Assembly (NCBI GenBank): GCA_947179155.2
Contig: OX359280.1
Span: forward strand, 44,687,055-44,751,054
DNA length: 64,000 nt
Source: Hedera helix
Taxonomy: Eukaryota; Streptophyta; Magnoliopsida; Apiales; Araliaceae
Direction of reading: 5' to 3'
Part shown: positions 24,033 to 35,990 of the stretch, in pieces
How positions within the stretch are numbered: position 1 is the first letter of the stretch
Layout of the letters: the number at the start of each line of letters is the position of its first letter
The notes under the pieces: generated by a model
What the model was told of the DNA's origin: nothing
The model's input: only the letters and a program-made list of their open reading frames with translations
Databases searched by the model: none
Made by a program: the position numbers and the translations under genes

Positions 24033-25784
24033 CATAGTTGTCATGGCGTTCTGGCGATGGAGAGGATGGTATGGCGTTTGTCGACTTGAGGTTGGTTTGC
24101 CAAGGCGTATGCCTTGGCTGCTCGGTGTCTAATGTCATCGCCTAGGCGACATCATGAGACGCCGAGCTGCCAAGGCGCACGCCGCTCTGGCCCAAAACTT
24201 TAAAATATGGTTATACCCATTACCCATAATGACAATGACCCATGGGTGACCCATCGATTAAAAATTAGGGATTAAACCCTAAAATAAAAAATCGAGATTT
24301 ATCTGCCTAATTAGATTGCGACTCCTCTTCCTCCGACACTTCTTTGATAGCGACTCCTCTTCCTCGACTTCGGAAGACGTTTCGCAGCCCCATAGCCGCT
24401 CCATCGCAGTCCCATCACAGTCCATTGCAGGTGATTACAACTCGTAGCGACCCTGCTGCGGAGTTGACTAGCAGTCCTTAGTTTCTCTGTTTCTCTCCTT
24501 TAATTGTAGCAACTCAGTCTTTCGACCATCTCTCACACAATCACAAGTTTGTTTCTCTGTTTGGATTAAATGTCAATTTTCTTTCTTTTTCAAGTTTGTT
24601 TAATACTTTAGTTTATCTTTTCGTTTAGTATCTCGAGGGAGGGAGCGAGGGAGGATTTTGATTTGTCTTTACTTTCTTTTGCTATTGTTCCAAGATGTTA
24701 TATTAAATTATTTGTAAAGATTATTTTATGAAAACACTTCATGTTAATACTTAATAAAATATTGATATATTATATTAAATTATTGATATATTATTATTTT
24801 GATATAAAATTATTTTACTTCATTTTGATTATTGTTCCAAAATATTATATTAAATTATTGGTAAGAAAGAATGTAAAGGTTGTGAGTCAGGAAGCGTCCT
24901 AAGTTTTAAAGGCTACCTCTTCATGTTAATAAAATATTATATATTCTATATGATTTCTATCCTTGCCATTTGTCAATACATAAAGCTATATAAAGTAGGT
25001 AGAGAACACTTAGCCACTTAGGCCAGTATTAATATGTTTTGTGAATTGTAATTATACTTTAAAGTTAAATAGTATGCTGGATAGGTTATGTGATCAGTGA
25101 TTGATAAGTGATTATTTATTTTTAATATTACAATTTACAAAGTGTAAACACTCTCTATTAAGTGTGGAGTGTTAATAGTTTCCACTTACTAAACTAGTAA
25201 TATACTAATACATTCAAAAGTAAAAAATAGAGATGGATCAATTTTGTCTTATATTTTTTATTTGATTGTTATTGCTAAGTACTCTCTCCATGTTCAAAAG
25301 GTTTACTTAAATGTATAATTATTTTTGTCCTAAAAAAGATTAGATTAAGTACATAAAGGGAAGAATAATTATGTCATTTAGTAGGGTCCATTAGTATAAA
25401 AACAATAGAATTACTCATCACTTTATGAATTTTGTGGGACCACAAGATAAATTTGGAACTTTATTTACTATTTTCCTCTACCTTTTGCTTTTCTTAATAT
25501 GTGTGAAATTTTTACTTTGCTCATTTTTTTTATGACGGAGAGAGTATTTACATAATTGTGCTTTTATTGGTATTCCATAGTGTTGTATTTTGAGTTTTAA
25601 TGTATATGAAATTTTATTGCCAATATACTAGTGAAGTAAAATAAATAATATATAAATAATTGCACATTGTGAACAACTTGTCACCTTACAGACGCCATGG
25701 CGGTCTCCTTGTCGCCTAGGCGGCCTTGCGGTCGGCGCCACGGCGGCTACCGCAATGTCTCGCCGTGGTGCCGTGGCAACTATG
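24033..25784. mobile_element. non-autonomous hAT-like transposon
   Basis: The left end CATAGTTGTCATGGCG and the right end, read inverted as CATAGTTGCCACGGCA, are imperfect terminal repeats. Flanking 8-mers ATAAATAT and ATATATAT differ at one base, in line with the 8-bp target duplication of hAT elements. GC-rich subterminal blocks rich in GGCG/CGCC and CGCCTAGGCG (about 24,050-24,190 and 25,690-25,770) contrast sharply with the AT-rich body. No transposase frame exists. A direct repeat of 'agcgactcctcttcctc' is at about 24,309 and 24,348. A Stowaway MITE has inserted at 25,282. Confidence 0.6.
25282..25544. mobile_element. Stowaway MITE nested in the hAT-like element
   Basis: The element has ends CTCTCTCCATGTTCAAAA and, inverted, CTCTCTCCGTCATAAAAA, with TA on each side (25,280-25,281 and 25,545-25,546). 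This is the Tc1/mariner-type Stowaway signature. It is 263 bp long, without coding sequence. Its position inside the larger element shows it arrived later. Confidence 0.75.
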
Positions 25785-26823
25785 ATATATATATAATATT
25801 TTTGGGGGGATAAGGTTAATTTCACTCAGTATTTGGATTCACCAAACCAATCAGATCACGAGACAAATGCAACAACCATATAATGATATATGCTGTATTA
25901 TCATTTTTAGATCTCTACTTGTTTTAATCTTGAAAATTTTCTATGTACTCCCTAAATAACTTTTAGTAATTGTTTTTGTTTATACAGAACTTTTAGTCAT
26001 TGAATTTTGTCCTATATTAATGATGAATTATGCAGCCTGTGATTTTTTTTCCTTCTAATTTTTAAAATTGATCGTCTCACTTTTGGTTTGTTTTTGTTTT
26101 AGAAATGATACAATCTATCTAACACATTGGCATAATTTGCGAAGTTCATTTTAAGTATGAGAATTGTAACACCTCTTTTCTCATATCTTTCAATACCATT
26201 TCTCGATAAAATTATGGAGTTCTTGGTTGGTTTTATATTCCCCAACTTAGACTTGAGTACCTGACCTTGCTATCAGGTCATGTTTGAATATGAATGCAGA
26301 ATTTCAAATAAAATGGGATATTGCTATTGTGATAACCAAGAGGAGCTTTTATCGAGTTTTTGTTGTTCTCTCTTTCTTCCAGTTGGAGTGGCATTGGCTT
26401 TATCATTTTGTGCTTGTAAACATTGCATTTCTCTTGGTGAACCAAATATTTTATATTTCCTTGCAATCCTAGCAATTAAGATGTTTAGATAATTATGTAA
26501 TTGAGATGAGTTCTCTATTTCTTACAAACTGTTGGTATGATCGTTGTTGAGTTCATGCAATTTTTGTAAGTTATGCTCTCAAATGTCTTGATATAACATT
26601 GGCCAGTTGTGGTACAAGTCATATTGCTCAATATGCTGTTCTGTGACATAGATTTAAAGGAATTAGAAATTTCAAGAATTATAATAATAAACATTGTTCT
26701 TAAGAAAATTTTAGAATTCCTTATAATTCAGTTAGAACCTTTTTACAATAAAGGAAAAGAAATTGTTTAGGAGAAGGTAAATATCCTTTATAGATACTCG
26801 TGAAAAGAATTTTTATATGTATT

Positions 26824-26866
<43 letters not shown>

Positions 26867-29359
26867 TTAGATTCAATAGTCTAAGTTATTGTTGTCATCT
26901 TTAAGCTATGTTTCTCTTTGTGAAAACCTACTGAGCTAAATGGATACATAATTTTGTGAACAATTTGCTTTATTGGTACTTTCTATCTTCTTGTTCGGGT
27001 TTTTATATGTATTGGTTTTACATAAAACAAGTGAATTTGTTTTTCTGCTTGTTCGCTTATTATTAGTCTGCTTGTTCGCTTATTGTTGTCTACTTTTAAA
27101 GCACAAAATAATAAAAGAGTAGAAGCGCATACACCTTCTTTACAAAACTGCTCAACTACATTAATACATTCAAGTAACAGCAGCTCTAGACTAATGAATA
27201 CAGTAGGTAATGTAAATCAAAGCAGATTCCAAACAAAATTCTGTATGTGATCCCCGTGCCTTACTAATATTTCAATTTTGAAAGCTTACTGTGTCTGGCT
27301 TCCACTGTGCAACTGCCAACTTCTGCTTAAATCATTTGTTGAATCTCTAATATGACTCCCTACCTCTCTCATTGCTTCTGATAGAAAGATAATGTCATTC
27401 CTCTCATGCCATATACAGTTATTTGTAACAGTAGACACTAGACATTAATCTTCTTATTCCTTAGCAAACCTTTTTCCTCTAATTTGTTATGGCGGCATAG
27501 TTCAATCCCACCTCCCAATCTTAGTAGTCTGCTTTATTTCACATCAATTCAGCACTTCTTTCCATGAAACAGCAGAATATATTCACTCAAAACACTAGTG
27601 GTTCTTATATTCTATTACACCTCCGCAGGGCACAAATGAGTCTTTGTCCATCTTCCCCAAATTTTAGCTTATTTCTGGTTAATTCTGTCCTTGCATATTA
27701 ATCACAAGATAAATGAACATTTTGGAATTAAGAGAGTACCAAACTAAGCTGTGTAATTGCCATTAGCAGTGAGGAACCACTAAATTAAATCATAATGTCC
27801 TAAGGAAAAAGTTTGTTGGGTTATTTTGTCCAAGTTTCAGTAAACTTTAGGTTATAAAATATGCAATGTTGCATTACCAAAACTTGTTGCTCTATATACT
27901 GCTCTAGCTCCTATCTTTACTTTAGAGGTACCAAGGGATGCCAACATCCAGCAAAAGTTGTGTATTTTTGCCATTTCTAATTCTATGCTAAACATGTCCA
28001 CAACACTAGTGTCTCCTTTTTAAATAATTTTCTTCCAAGCCCATGGAACACCAGCTCCTTTAGTCTGTTCAGAAGTTGATATCTGATGTGTTTTTCGTTT
28101 CTTGATCAGGAAAATATATTTGAACTGTTAGGTTGTTGATATGCAGTTTAGTTTTAAATTTTTAATGAATAAGTCTCTGGATGTTGTTCCAAGGATTTGA
28201 ATTGTTCAGCTTCTTTTATTGTCTTACTTGATGGCATGTCTTGGTTTTAATGAATACATTTGATAGTCATGATAACTGGTAACAAGTCAAAGCAGTTAAA
28301 ATGCTTGCTCTGGGTTTCCTTCTAAATATCAAGGACCGAGTTTTATTGGTCAGGAACATGATGAGGGCTGTCACAATTCTTCTTGATTTTCTCCATTGTC
28401 ATTGCTCCCTTTCAGAGTGTTTTGGGCAGTTTATACTTTCAAGTAGTTTTGTTATGACTTGTCGTTCTTCCCGAAATGTTTTTTTTGCTCAATTGTTCTT
28501 TTCATGGTCTCTCTCTGTCCGTCTTTTATTCTCTTTTTTGATGTTCATTCTCCCACTTAGAAAGTTTTGCTGGTGACCAATTTTTCTTGTATTCTTTTTT
28601 AAAACAGTGTTGTTTATTGAACTTTGTTTTTTCTGGTTACGGTTCTCATACCCTTTTCTAATTTTCTCCCTCTTACATTTTTTCTGCCGTTGATGGTTTA
28701 TTATCAGCTTCATGGTTTCCTCTCTTTATTTGTGTTATTTAAATTAAAAAGTGAATATAAACTTGTTGCTTAGGGTTGGAATGCTCATGTTTCTATTATC
28801 CTGTTTTTCTCAATTTAACCATATATATACGTGTTCCTTTTCAGGATATTGTATGACAGGGAGGTAGTGAATGTTTTGCGTGGTTACAGTTTTGCCCGGA
28901 GTCGGTTATTTTTCAGCCTGCATTGATGCGCAAAATGGCACTTGAAGTATTGTGGTTGATAGGTTCCTTGAGGTTTTGATCATCATCCATTTTCTGCAGC
29001 ATTTAGACGGTTCGTATGCATAATGGAGACGGCTTCTTTCATGGCCAAAGTTTGTCACTACTGAATTGAATGGCAGCTCCTCATTGAAAAAAATGTGGGC
29101 ATAAGGAGTGGCGTTTCATTTTGAGTCAGGTTTTTTGCGTTCTTTGATGAGCAAATGGTGCTTCTACCTTGCGGTCGGTTGTGTTGTATAGCTTTAAACT
29201 GCTGCTATATTTTCCCTTGGATCTCATATTTCGTGTAGAATATTGTATCATTTACCATTGAATGATTCTGGGGTAGTAGAAAAAAGCCATAATCCATTAT
29301 TTTGAGGGAATCAAATTGAGTTGCTTGAGGGGTCAATGTCATTGTTGAATCTTCTTACA

Positions 29360-29396
<37 letters not shown>

Positions 29397-29447
29397 TTTT
29401 GTTATTCCAGTTTTACTGATGTCTGATGTGAACAAGTCAGTTCTACA
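25785..29447. other. non-coding region between hAT-like element and Helitron
   Basis: No protein gene is recognised. It holds TA microsatellites at about 26,827-26,861 and 29,362-29,391. The composition is less AT-rich than ordinary intergenic DNA and is T-rich on the plus strand, as in long plant introns. The block 28,850-29,340 resembles 3' untranslated exon sequence. Open frames of 60-100 codons in this interval overlap each other in different frames and have no recognisable motifs. Confidence 0.35.
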
Positions 29448-30339
29448 TCTATATTATAAAACAGAGCAGATTCATCTAATGGCTTTAAATGACTAATGGC
29501 TTCAATAAAGAAGGGCTGTGATTACTTTGGTTCCCCCGTCTTCTCTATCTGTCTGATTTTTGCTTTGTTTCAAATTTGCTTCCTCTCTTTCTTTTCTGCC
29601 GTCTGCCAGCGTCTTCTCTCTCCTTCCATTCCATTCCATTTCTTTTCTCTCTCCTGCTTGGCATCGTCTTCTCTGTCCACCGCATAGTTCTCTCTCCTGG
29701 TTATTTCTCTCCCTCTTCGAATCAATCGACAGCTCCGACGGCGAGACTCTCGATGTGGAGGAGGCGGTGAAGCTGAAGAAGCATCAGTCTCCAGGTAGTT
29801 GTCGTACCCCACCGGCGATTTATTTGTCAATAAAGTTGGGCATCTCAACAATCCAAGGTAATTTTTGATGGAATGCTTAATTTCCCCATTGTTCACGATT
29901 GTATTGAAAATTTGGGTTGTGCAAGGTTGTGCAATCTGATTGTTTACTAAATTGGTGATTCTATTGTATTGGTGATACTAAATTTAGGTTGTGCAATCTG
30001 ATTGTGCAATTGGTGATTCTATTGTATTTATGTTGTGCAATCTGATTGTTTACTAAATTTGGGTTCCTGGGTTTCAGTTTAATATTGAAAATTTGTTTAC
30101 TAAATGGGTTCCTGGGTTCCTGAGTTTACTAAATTAGTCTGAATGTTAGAAGGGGGAATGGATGCTCCTTTTTCTGCTGGCTCCTTTTGTCCTACTTTGT
30201 TGTTCTCTTTTCCTTTTCCTTTCATTCTTTCTTTATATCTTCAGAGCTTCAATCTCATCTCCCAATCACCAACACTGCTACCAACAATATAGAAGAAGAA
30301 TACACTGATTGTAAATAATTAATGGGTATATATTATTTT

Positions 30340-30640
30340 ACGAAGAGTATAGAAATGAAATGATAGAAATATTTGTTAGTAATTTTGGCAGAGTATAGAA
30401 ATGAAATCAAAGAAACCAAATATTTGTTCATTTCTATACTCTTCATAATATATATTATGTTCAACAATAATAATTAAAATGATCATTATTCAACAGGAGA
30501 TGTGATCATTACATGACCTTCCCAAGCTAAATTCCAAATTTGGTTTCTTTGATTTCATTTCTATACTCTTCATTTCACTCAAATTTCCATATGAACATAA
30601 TATATATTATTGTTAGTAATTTTGGCAGAAAATCATGTCA
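30340..30640. repeat. inverted repeat inside the Helitron
   Basis: The block with 'gagtatagaaatgaaatcaa' and 'agaaaccaaatatt' (about 30,390-30,425) returns inverted as 'tttggtttctttgatttcat' plus 'ttctatactcttcat' (about 30,538-30,575). Direct copies of 'ttgttagtaattttggcaga' lie at about 30,373 and 30,610. The region can fold into an imperfect hairpin and may be a small element caught in the Helitron. Confidence 0.5.
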
Positions 30641-32761
30641 AACTTAATAAGGATACGTAAACTTAATCATGTCGTTACAAATGGGTTCCTGGGTTTCAGT
30701 TTACTAAGTGGGACTTCAAAATTATTGTTATTCGTTACTGTGCACTTGCTTGTTTTGGTGCTCTAACTTCTATCCCGTTACCACTTGTTTACATGAATAT
30801 ACAAATGTTCACATCACTTTCCAAGCCAAAAAAAAAAAAAAGGATTGTAGGGGAAAATGGAATCAAAATTTTGTAGTATTTTTTTTATTTTTCCCTGTTT
30901 TGGACGTGCTTATTTGATATTTAGTTACAAAAATTAAGTGTTTTACTGAGATAGACACTACACTCTTAAGGGTTGCAAAATAGTACATGTAGACTTCACT
31001 AATTTACAGTAATTTGACTAGATTATCTTCAACTACTTGCTTGATTTATATGTGGGCTTTTCTTTCTTTATTAATTATCAGCCCTGTTGTTTCCCTTTGT
31101 TGCAGCACATTTTATCAGTCAATATAACAAAATGCACCGACTATACAACTACGAACTTAAAAAATAATTAAGACGATCAAAAGCATGATAAATTGTGCTG
31201 TATTTTTAGCAGCTTATATTCTTTCAAAACAGTTAATAGTGCAAAACAATTAACTATAATACCACCTCCTAGCTTTCTAAAAAAGTCTCATGCAAAACTC
31301 TTTGTACGAAAAAGAGTCTCTTTTATTTTGCTAAGAGCATAATGACGCAATACTCTCAAATTTATTACTATAATTTAATTATCATGTTATCACTATTAAA
31401 ATATTTTAGAGGAAACATGGAACAAAATAAATCATTAAAATTTGTAAAATTTACAACTAAAACTCTTTGTAAAAAAAACAGTACATATATTCAATTTCAC
31501 TTTGCAACCTCCACTTATATAAAGCATTCGTCCTTAATTATAACAAGCAAAGTTTAAACTACATCCATTGAATCAAGCTAAAACTTTTGTTGCTTGTGTT
31601 GATTTATTCTACATTTTTATAATAATTCTTTTGTAAAATTATATTGTTAATCATTGCTTTTAACTTGGTCGAACTAAAAATAAAATGAGTAATTGTGTTT
31701 TTAATTATAGTATAGATATGATTTGATATAACAATTCATGCACATCATCCTTTCCATAATATTTCACCCTTTCTTACGATCATTAGATATGTAACTTCCC
31801 CAAATCAAGAAAGTTATACCTTGGTATTATACTGTAGTAAAAAATTGGGAATATTTAAAGTTATCTCTTTGCTTTACATGTATTTCGAATTTCTTGCACT
31901 CAATATAATATTTTACTAAAATTCCGTGTCCATCTCAATAAAACGCTCTCTTTGTTGGACATGCTTATTTGATATTTAGTTACTCTTCTAAGTGTTTATG
32001 TTTCTTTGTTGTCTGTGTATTGGGTTACTTGATATTCCTTTGAGTATCTTATAGAAATTAAATGTTCGATGTTCTTTGCTGTTTGTGTTTCATCTCTTGT
32101 TTCTATTTAGTTTCTGAGAAATTGTTGGGAAGGACAAAAAGTATTATGGTTCTGTTTAGTTCTAGAAAGGACAAAATGAATTTGAAGTATCAGGGGTGTT
32201 GAAACTCCCTACTTGTCATCATTCAGGTTAACAATCATATTGAGCATTTAACATAAAAGTTTGAAGATGGTTTAATTTTTTTGCACATGGTGAATAGTCT
32301 GATGCGAGGAAACTCCCATATTGAGCATTTAACATAAAAGTCATGTACATCATACTCATTATGAGCACAGACTCAGCAGAAAAGTTTTCCTCCTTTACTT
32401 ATTTTATGGGATTACTATTTTTTACCCATGCATCATTCTGAGTACGGTGGAAACGTCATTTACTTTTCTATACTTGCTAATAGTACCAATGCCCTCTCTC
32501 TCTATTTGTCTCTTTCCCCCACATACGTGTACTGATCGAATGTCTTTCCAGGTAAGTGAGATGCTAAGGCATACATCTATGTATCAGTTGCAGCCCTTTC
32601 TTTCGTATTGTGGAATAATTGGTGTCTTTAGTTCTAGAGTCGGTGCAACAAGTATTAAACATCCAAAAGTATTATGGTTCTGTTTAGTTTCTGAGAAATT
32701 GTTGGGAAGGACAAAAAATACATAAAAGAAAATGGTTCATTTTTGAATATCCACAAGTATC

Positions 32762-32878
32762 CTTATATTTATTGCTTTATTATTAGTATTATTATCATTA
32801 TAATTATAATTATAATTATTATTATTACGATTATTATAGTTATTATTATTATTATTATTATTTAATATTATTATTACC

Positions 32879-32912
<34 letters not shown>

Positions 32913-33160
32913 GTATTAGTATTAGTATTAGTATTAGAATTAGTATTAATATTAGTATTAGTATTAGTATTAGTATTAGTATCATAATTATTAGTAAAAA
33001 GTACTACCTTTTATATTGTTTTTAATAAATATTCTTTTATTATATTGTTTATAATAATTATGATTGTATTACTTAATCTTAAATATTCTTAATCTTAAAT
33101 TACTATTACTATTAGTATTATTATAACTATTACTATCAGTAGCCAATCATTCCGCAAATA
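32762..33160. repeat. ATT / ATTAGT microsatellite inside the Helitron
   Basis: A compound run of TTA/ATT triplets and ATTAGT hexamers with little interruption. The predicted Ile/Leu- and Asn-rich peptides from this region are artefacts of the repeat. Confidence 0.8.
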
Positions 33161-33794
33161 TTGTGAATTTAGTTTATGTTTCTTTGTTGGACGTGATTAT
33201 TTGATATTTGTTCAAATTATATACTGTGTCAATCAAAGTTGGACATAATTTACAAAATTTATAAATCGTTTTTCCTTTTTTTTTATTCGTAGAGTTAGTG
33301 ATCACGTTGTCTGTGTATTGGGTTACTTGATATTCCTTTTTTATGTTATTCATAGTCCTCCTGCTTGTGATCAATTAATTTTATTCGTAGAGCTATTAAT
33401 TGTATTAGGTTACTTGATATTCCTTTTTCATTCGTAGAGTTAGTGATCATGTTGTTTGATGAATAGTTATCAATGATCTTATCTTTATATCATCCAATGT
33501 AAGACATTTGTATATTCATGTAAACAATCACGTACACAACAGTGACTTGAGTTACTTCAATTACAATCACGTACACAACATTTAAAGTTTAGTCTTGAAT
33601 TTTAATGTGGTTTTTATCAGGTCACTTTATTATAGTGGTTCCTAAGAGGCATTGCGGTGGTTTTACTGATTGCATATGTTCAAATCCTTGATATTTGCTG
33701 TCATGTGACTGAAAATTTAACTAATAAAGTCATGTGGGTCGAAACTTAGTACCCTTGTGTATGTGTTTGTTGGTACATAGTTGCCATTTTAATG

Positions 33795-33851
33795 TTATTA
33801 TTATTATTATCACATGTTGTGTTTAGTGATTAAATAAAGTTCGCGGCAAAG

Positions 33852-33898
<47 letters not shown>

Positions 33899-33900
33899 CA
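33795..33900. repeat. TTA microsatellite flanked by a direct repeat
   Basis: Pure TTA runs at 33,795-33,810 and 33,854-33,899. Each is followed by 'tcacatgttgtgtttagtgatt', so a segment of about 90 bp is duplicated together with the microsatellite. Confidence 0.65.
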
Positions 33901-34658
33901 CATGTTGTGTTTAGTGATTGAGTTTTGGAAACGAGTTAATTGTAACAAACTGACCTAAATGCACATGTTGTGTTTGATTTAATTCCTCTCAGAGCTGTTT
34001 AATATAAAAAAAGAAGTAGTTGTTGTACCGTCTGTCTGGCATGAACTAAATGTCCAATTCTCATCTCCTTTTAAGCTCATGTGAAATGATTGTTCTCTAA
34101 ACTGACATGTAAGCACCACCATAAGAAATTGCAACATCACAGGAATCTTTAATTGTTCTAAGTTTATGTTGGAGAGATTGGTTTGGAAATCAAAAAATTT
34201 AATTCAAAAGAAGATGTTCATATGGTAACCTGCCCAAGGAGTTTAGTTATGGTCTTTTGGGTAAAGAGGAATTAGAAGGACCACAAAGGTAGCAATCTAT
34301 ATGTAAATTGCAAGTAAAATGTTTTATATGGATATGTATATTCAACACATTTTGAGTGGCACCATCTATAAATACCTTCTTCCTCTTCTCAGTGCAATAT
34401 GATGATCATTTGTTCTTCAATCTTTTGTAAATTTCTTATATCTATATTGTCAAACTGATGGAACAATAAATATCAGCATATTTATTTTACCTATATAATA
34501 TTTACTATTAACTTGTAACTAATATTTTATTTTTCTACTTCTGCTGTCTTTGTTCCAGCCATATTAGGACTAAGAGGGTTATTATTACCATTTGTTGTCA
34601 CTTTGAGTGTCATTTCAATCAGCAAATAATTGTTGTTATGCTGATTTTCTTTGCAGGT

Positions 34659-34705
34659 AGTGTGGGGTAAAATTTCAATGGTTGATGCAGAACGACGACT
34701 TTACT
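34659..34705 (+). pseudogene. captured exon fragment of a DUF266 / core-2/I-branching glycosyltransferase-like gene
   Basis: After a perfect splice acceptor (tttctttgcag), the next bases encode VVWGKISMVDAERRLY and then a stop. The motif WG-(x)-(S/T)M(V/I)(D/E)AERRLL is a signature of plant core-2/I-branching beta-1,6-N-acetylglucosaminyltransferase-like proteins (DUF266/GT14), and it begins at an exon border in that family. The fragment ends abruptly after RRL, so only about 15 codons were captured. It is not functional as an enzyme, and sits 770 bp from the Helitron 3' end, a usual place for captured DNA. Confidence 0.55.
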
Positions 34706-35475
34706 GAATTGTGGCGATTTATGCTACTATTGAGTCATCTGACTGTTTTTTCTGAATTGCAATTGTGTACCTCTGCGTGATTTTGAATATGTATATTACT
34801 ATCTGATGTATGCAAATGTCAGCTTCATTGACAAAACCAGTGTTCTTAAATATGGTTTCCTGTTATTACTTGCCTTTTTCTAGATAACTTTTAAAGACGT
34901 GTTTAGCTGTAAATTGTTCTCAAATTTTTATTAGTGGTTACCTTTTCAAATTTGTTATTCAGTAGTAGTATTATATGGCAAAAATAGTTTGTAACAAAAA
35001 TAATTCTGCCATCGTAATATGTGCACCTTCCTTGCTAGGTTCAGGGAACCCGGTCCGCATTGAAGTGGCAGGTATTGAGAACAGGTATTTAGAACATATG
35101 TTACCTGTAGTTGAGAAGAAAGACTTTCACAAAGGTGCACATGCATGTCATAAGTGGCTCTTCTCTTTGCCCTAGCGTTTGTATTAGTCCTGTTATCTTG
35201 TAAAGTTTGATGTGTGCTTGTACCATTTTGGGAAAAAATTGAACTAGGATATTTATTGATGATTGTACATTTTGTACACAGGTTTATATTTTTCTGGCTA
35301 TCTATTTTTAAAAGAAACTCTGTCGAAATTTTTTTAAATTAGTTGCAACTAGCTTGATGTTTTGGTGGTTGGATGCGTATTAATTATTGTAAAGAGTTCT
35401 TAGGTAATGTATTACTTTTTGAATTTTAATCTAATTTTTCGTTTCGCCGTGCCTTCAGGCACGGGCAATAACTAG

Positions 35476-35858
35476 TTAATATATAATATATAGCCTTTTT
35501 CTGAGTTTCTTCATCATCCTCTATATCAATAAAAATCATATTTTATTGATATAATAATAAATATTCGTAACATCTTTCATTATTTCTCGTGTCTATTTAT
35601 ATATATTGTGGCCCTTTTCTCGCTTCAGTATGACTTGCCACGATCTCATCAAAGATGTTATCACCGTTGATTGAATTTTCACAAATCAGAATGGTATGCC
35701 ATTGCTGGTATTAAATGAAGTAATCAAATTGAATTCTCTAAAGTAATTAATATGCGAAATTTTTACCCAATTAATTCCAAAAAGCAAAAACGAAAAACGC
35801 CTTTGATATGTAAAAATCTTAGGCACATGGCATTAATGTAAAGAAATACGAATTATTA
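35476..35858. other. intergenic right of the Helitron
   Basis: AT-rich. No gene or repeat is recognised. Confidence 0.4.
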
Positions 35859-35860
35859 TA

Positions 35861-35988
35861 CTCCCTCTTTCATTTTACACTATAATAACATAAATTACAT
35901 GAATTCATATCAATTTTAAATTTAAAAAATATTTAAAATTAATTTTTGAAAAATTAATATTGATTTTATAATTTGGAGGGGTGGGTGG
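35861..35988. mobile_element. Stowaway-like MITE
   Basis: It starts CTCCCTCTTTCATTTTAC after TA (35,859-35,860) and ends 'tataatttggaggggtgggtgg' before TA (35,989-35,990), giving imperfect inverted ends. The AT-rich body with 'ttaaatttaaaaaatatttaaa' matches the elements at 18.1 and 18.9 kb. It is 128 bp and non-coding. Confidence 0.55.
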
Positions 35989-35990
35989 TA

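Larger units (their letters stand above)
29448..35475 (+). mobile_element. non-autonomous Helitron, about 6.0 kb
   Basis: The 5' end TCTATATTATAAAAC is preceded by A (29,447). The 3' end is CTAG followed by T (35,476), so the insertion is between A and T with no target duplication. Eleven bases before the 3' end is a GC-rich hairpin, CCGTGCC-TTCA-GGCACGG (35,447-35,464). These are the standard Helitron hallmarks. No Rep/helicase protein is encoded, so the element depends on an autonomous relative. It carries at least one captured exon fragment (34,659), a CT-rich leader-like stretch (29,520-29,720), and several duplicated internal segments and microsatellites. Confidence 0.88.

Noticed and set aside
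29496..29896. Overlapping Ser/Phe-rich and Arg-rich frames of about 100 codons near the Helitron start
   Set aside because: They come from a CT-rich leader-like stretch open in several frames at once; no known protein is recognised. A short captured exon near 29,740-29,810 remains possible.
32737..32985. Minus-strand frame rich in Ile/Leu and Asn
   Set aside because: Translation of the ATTAGT/ATT repeat within the Helitron.
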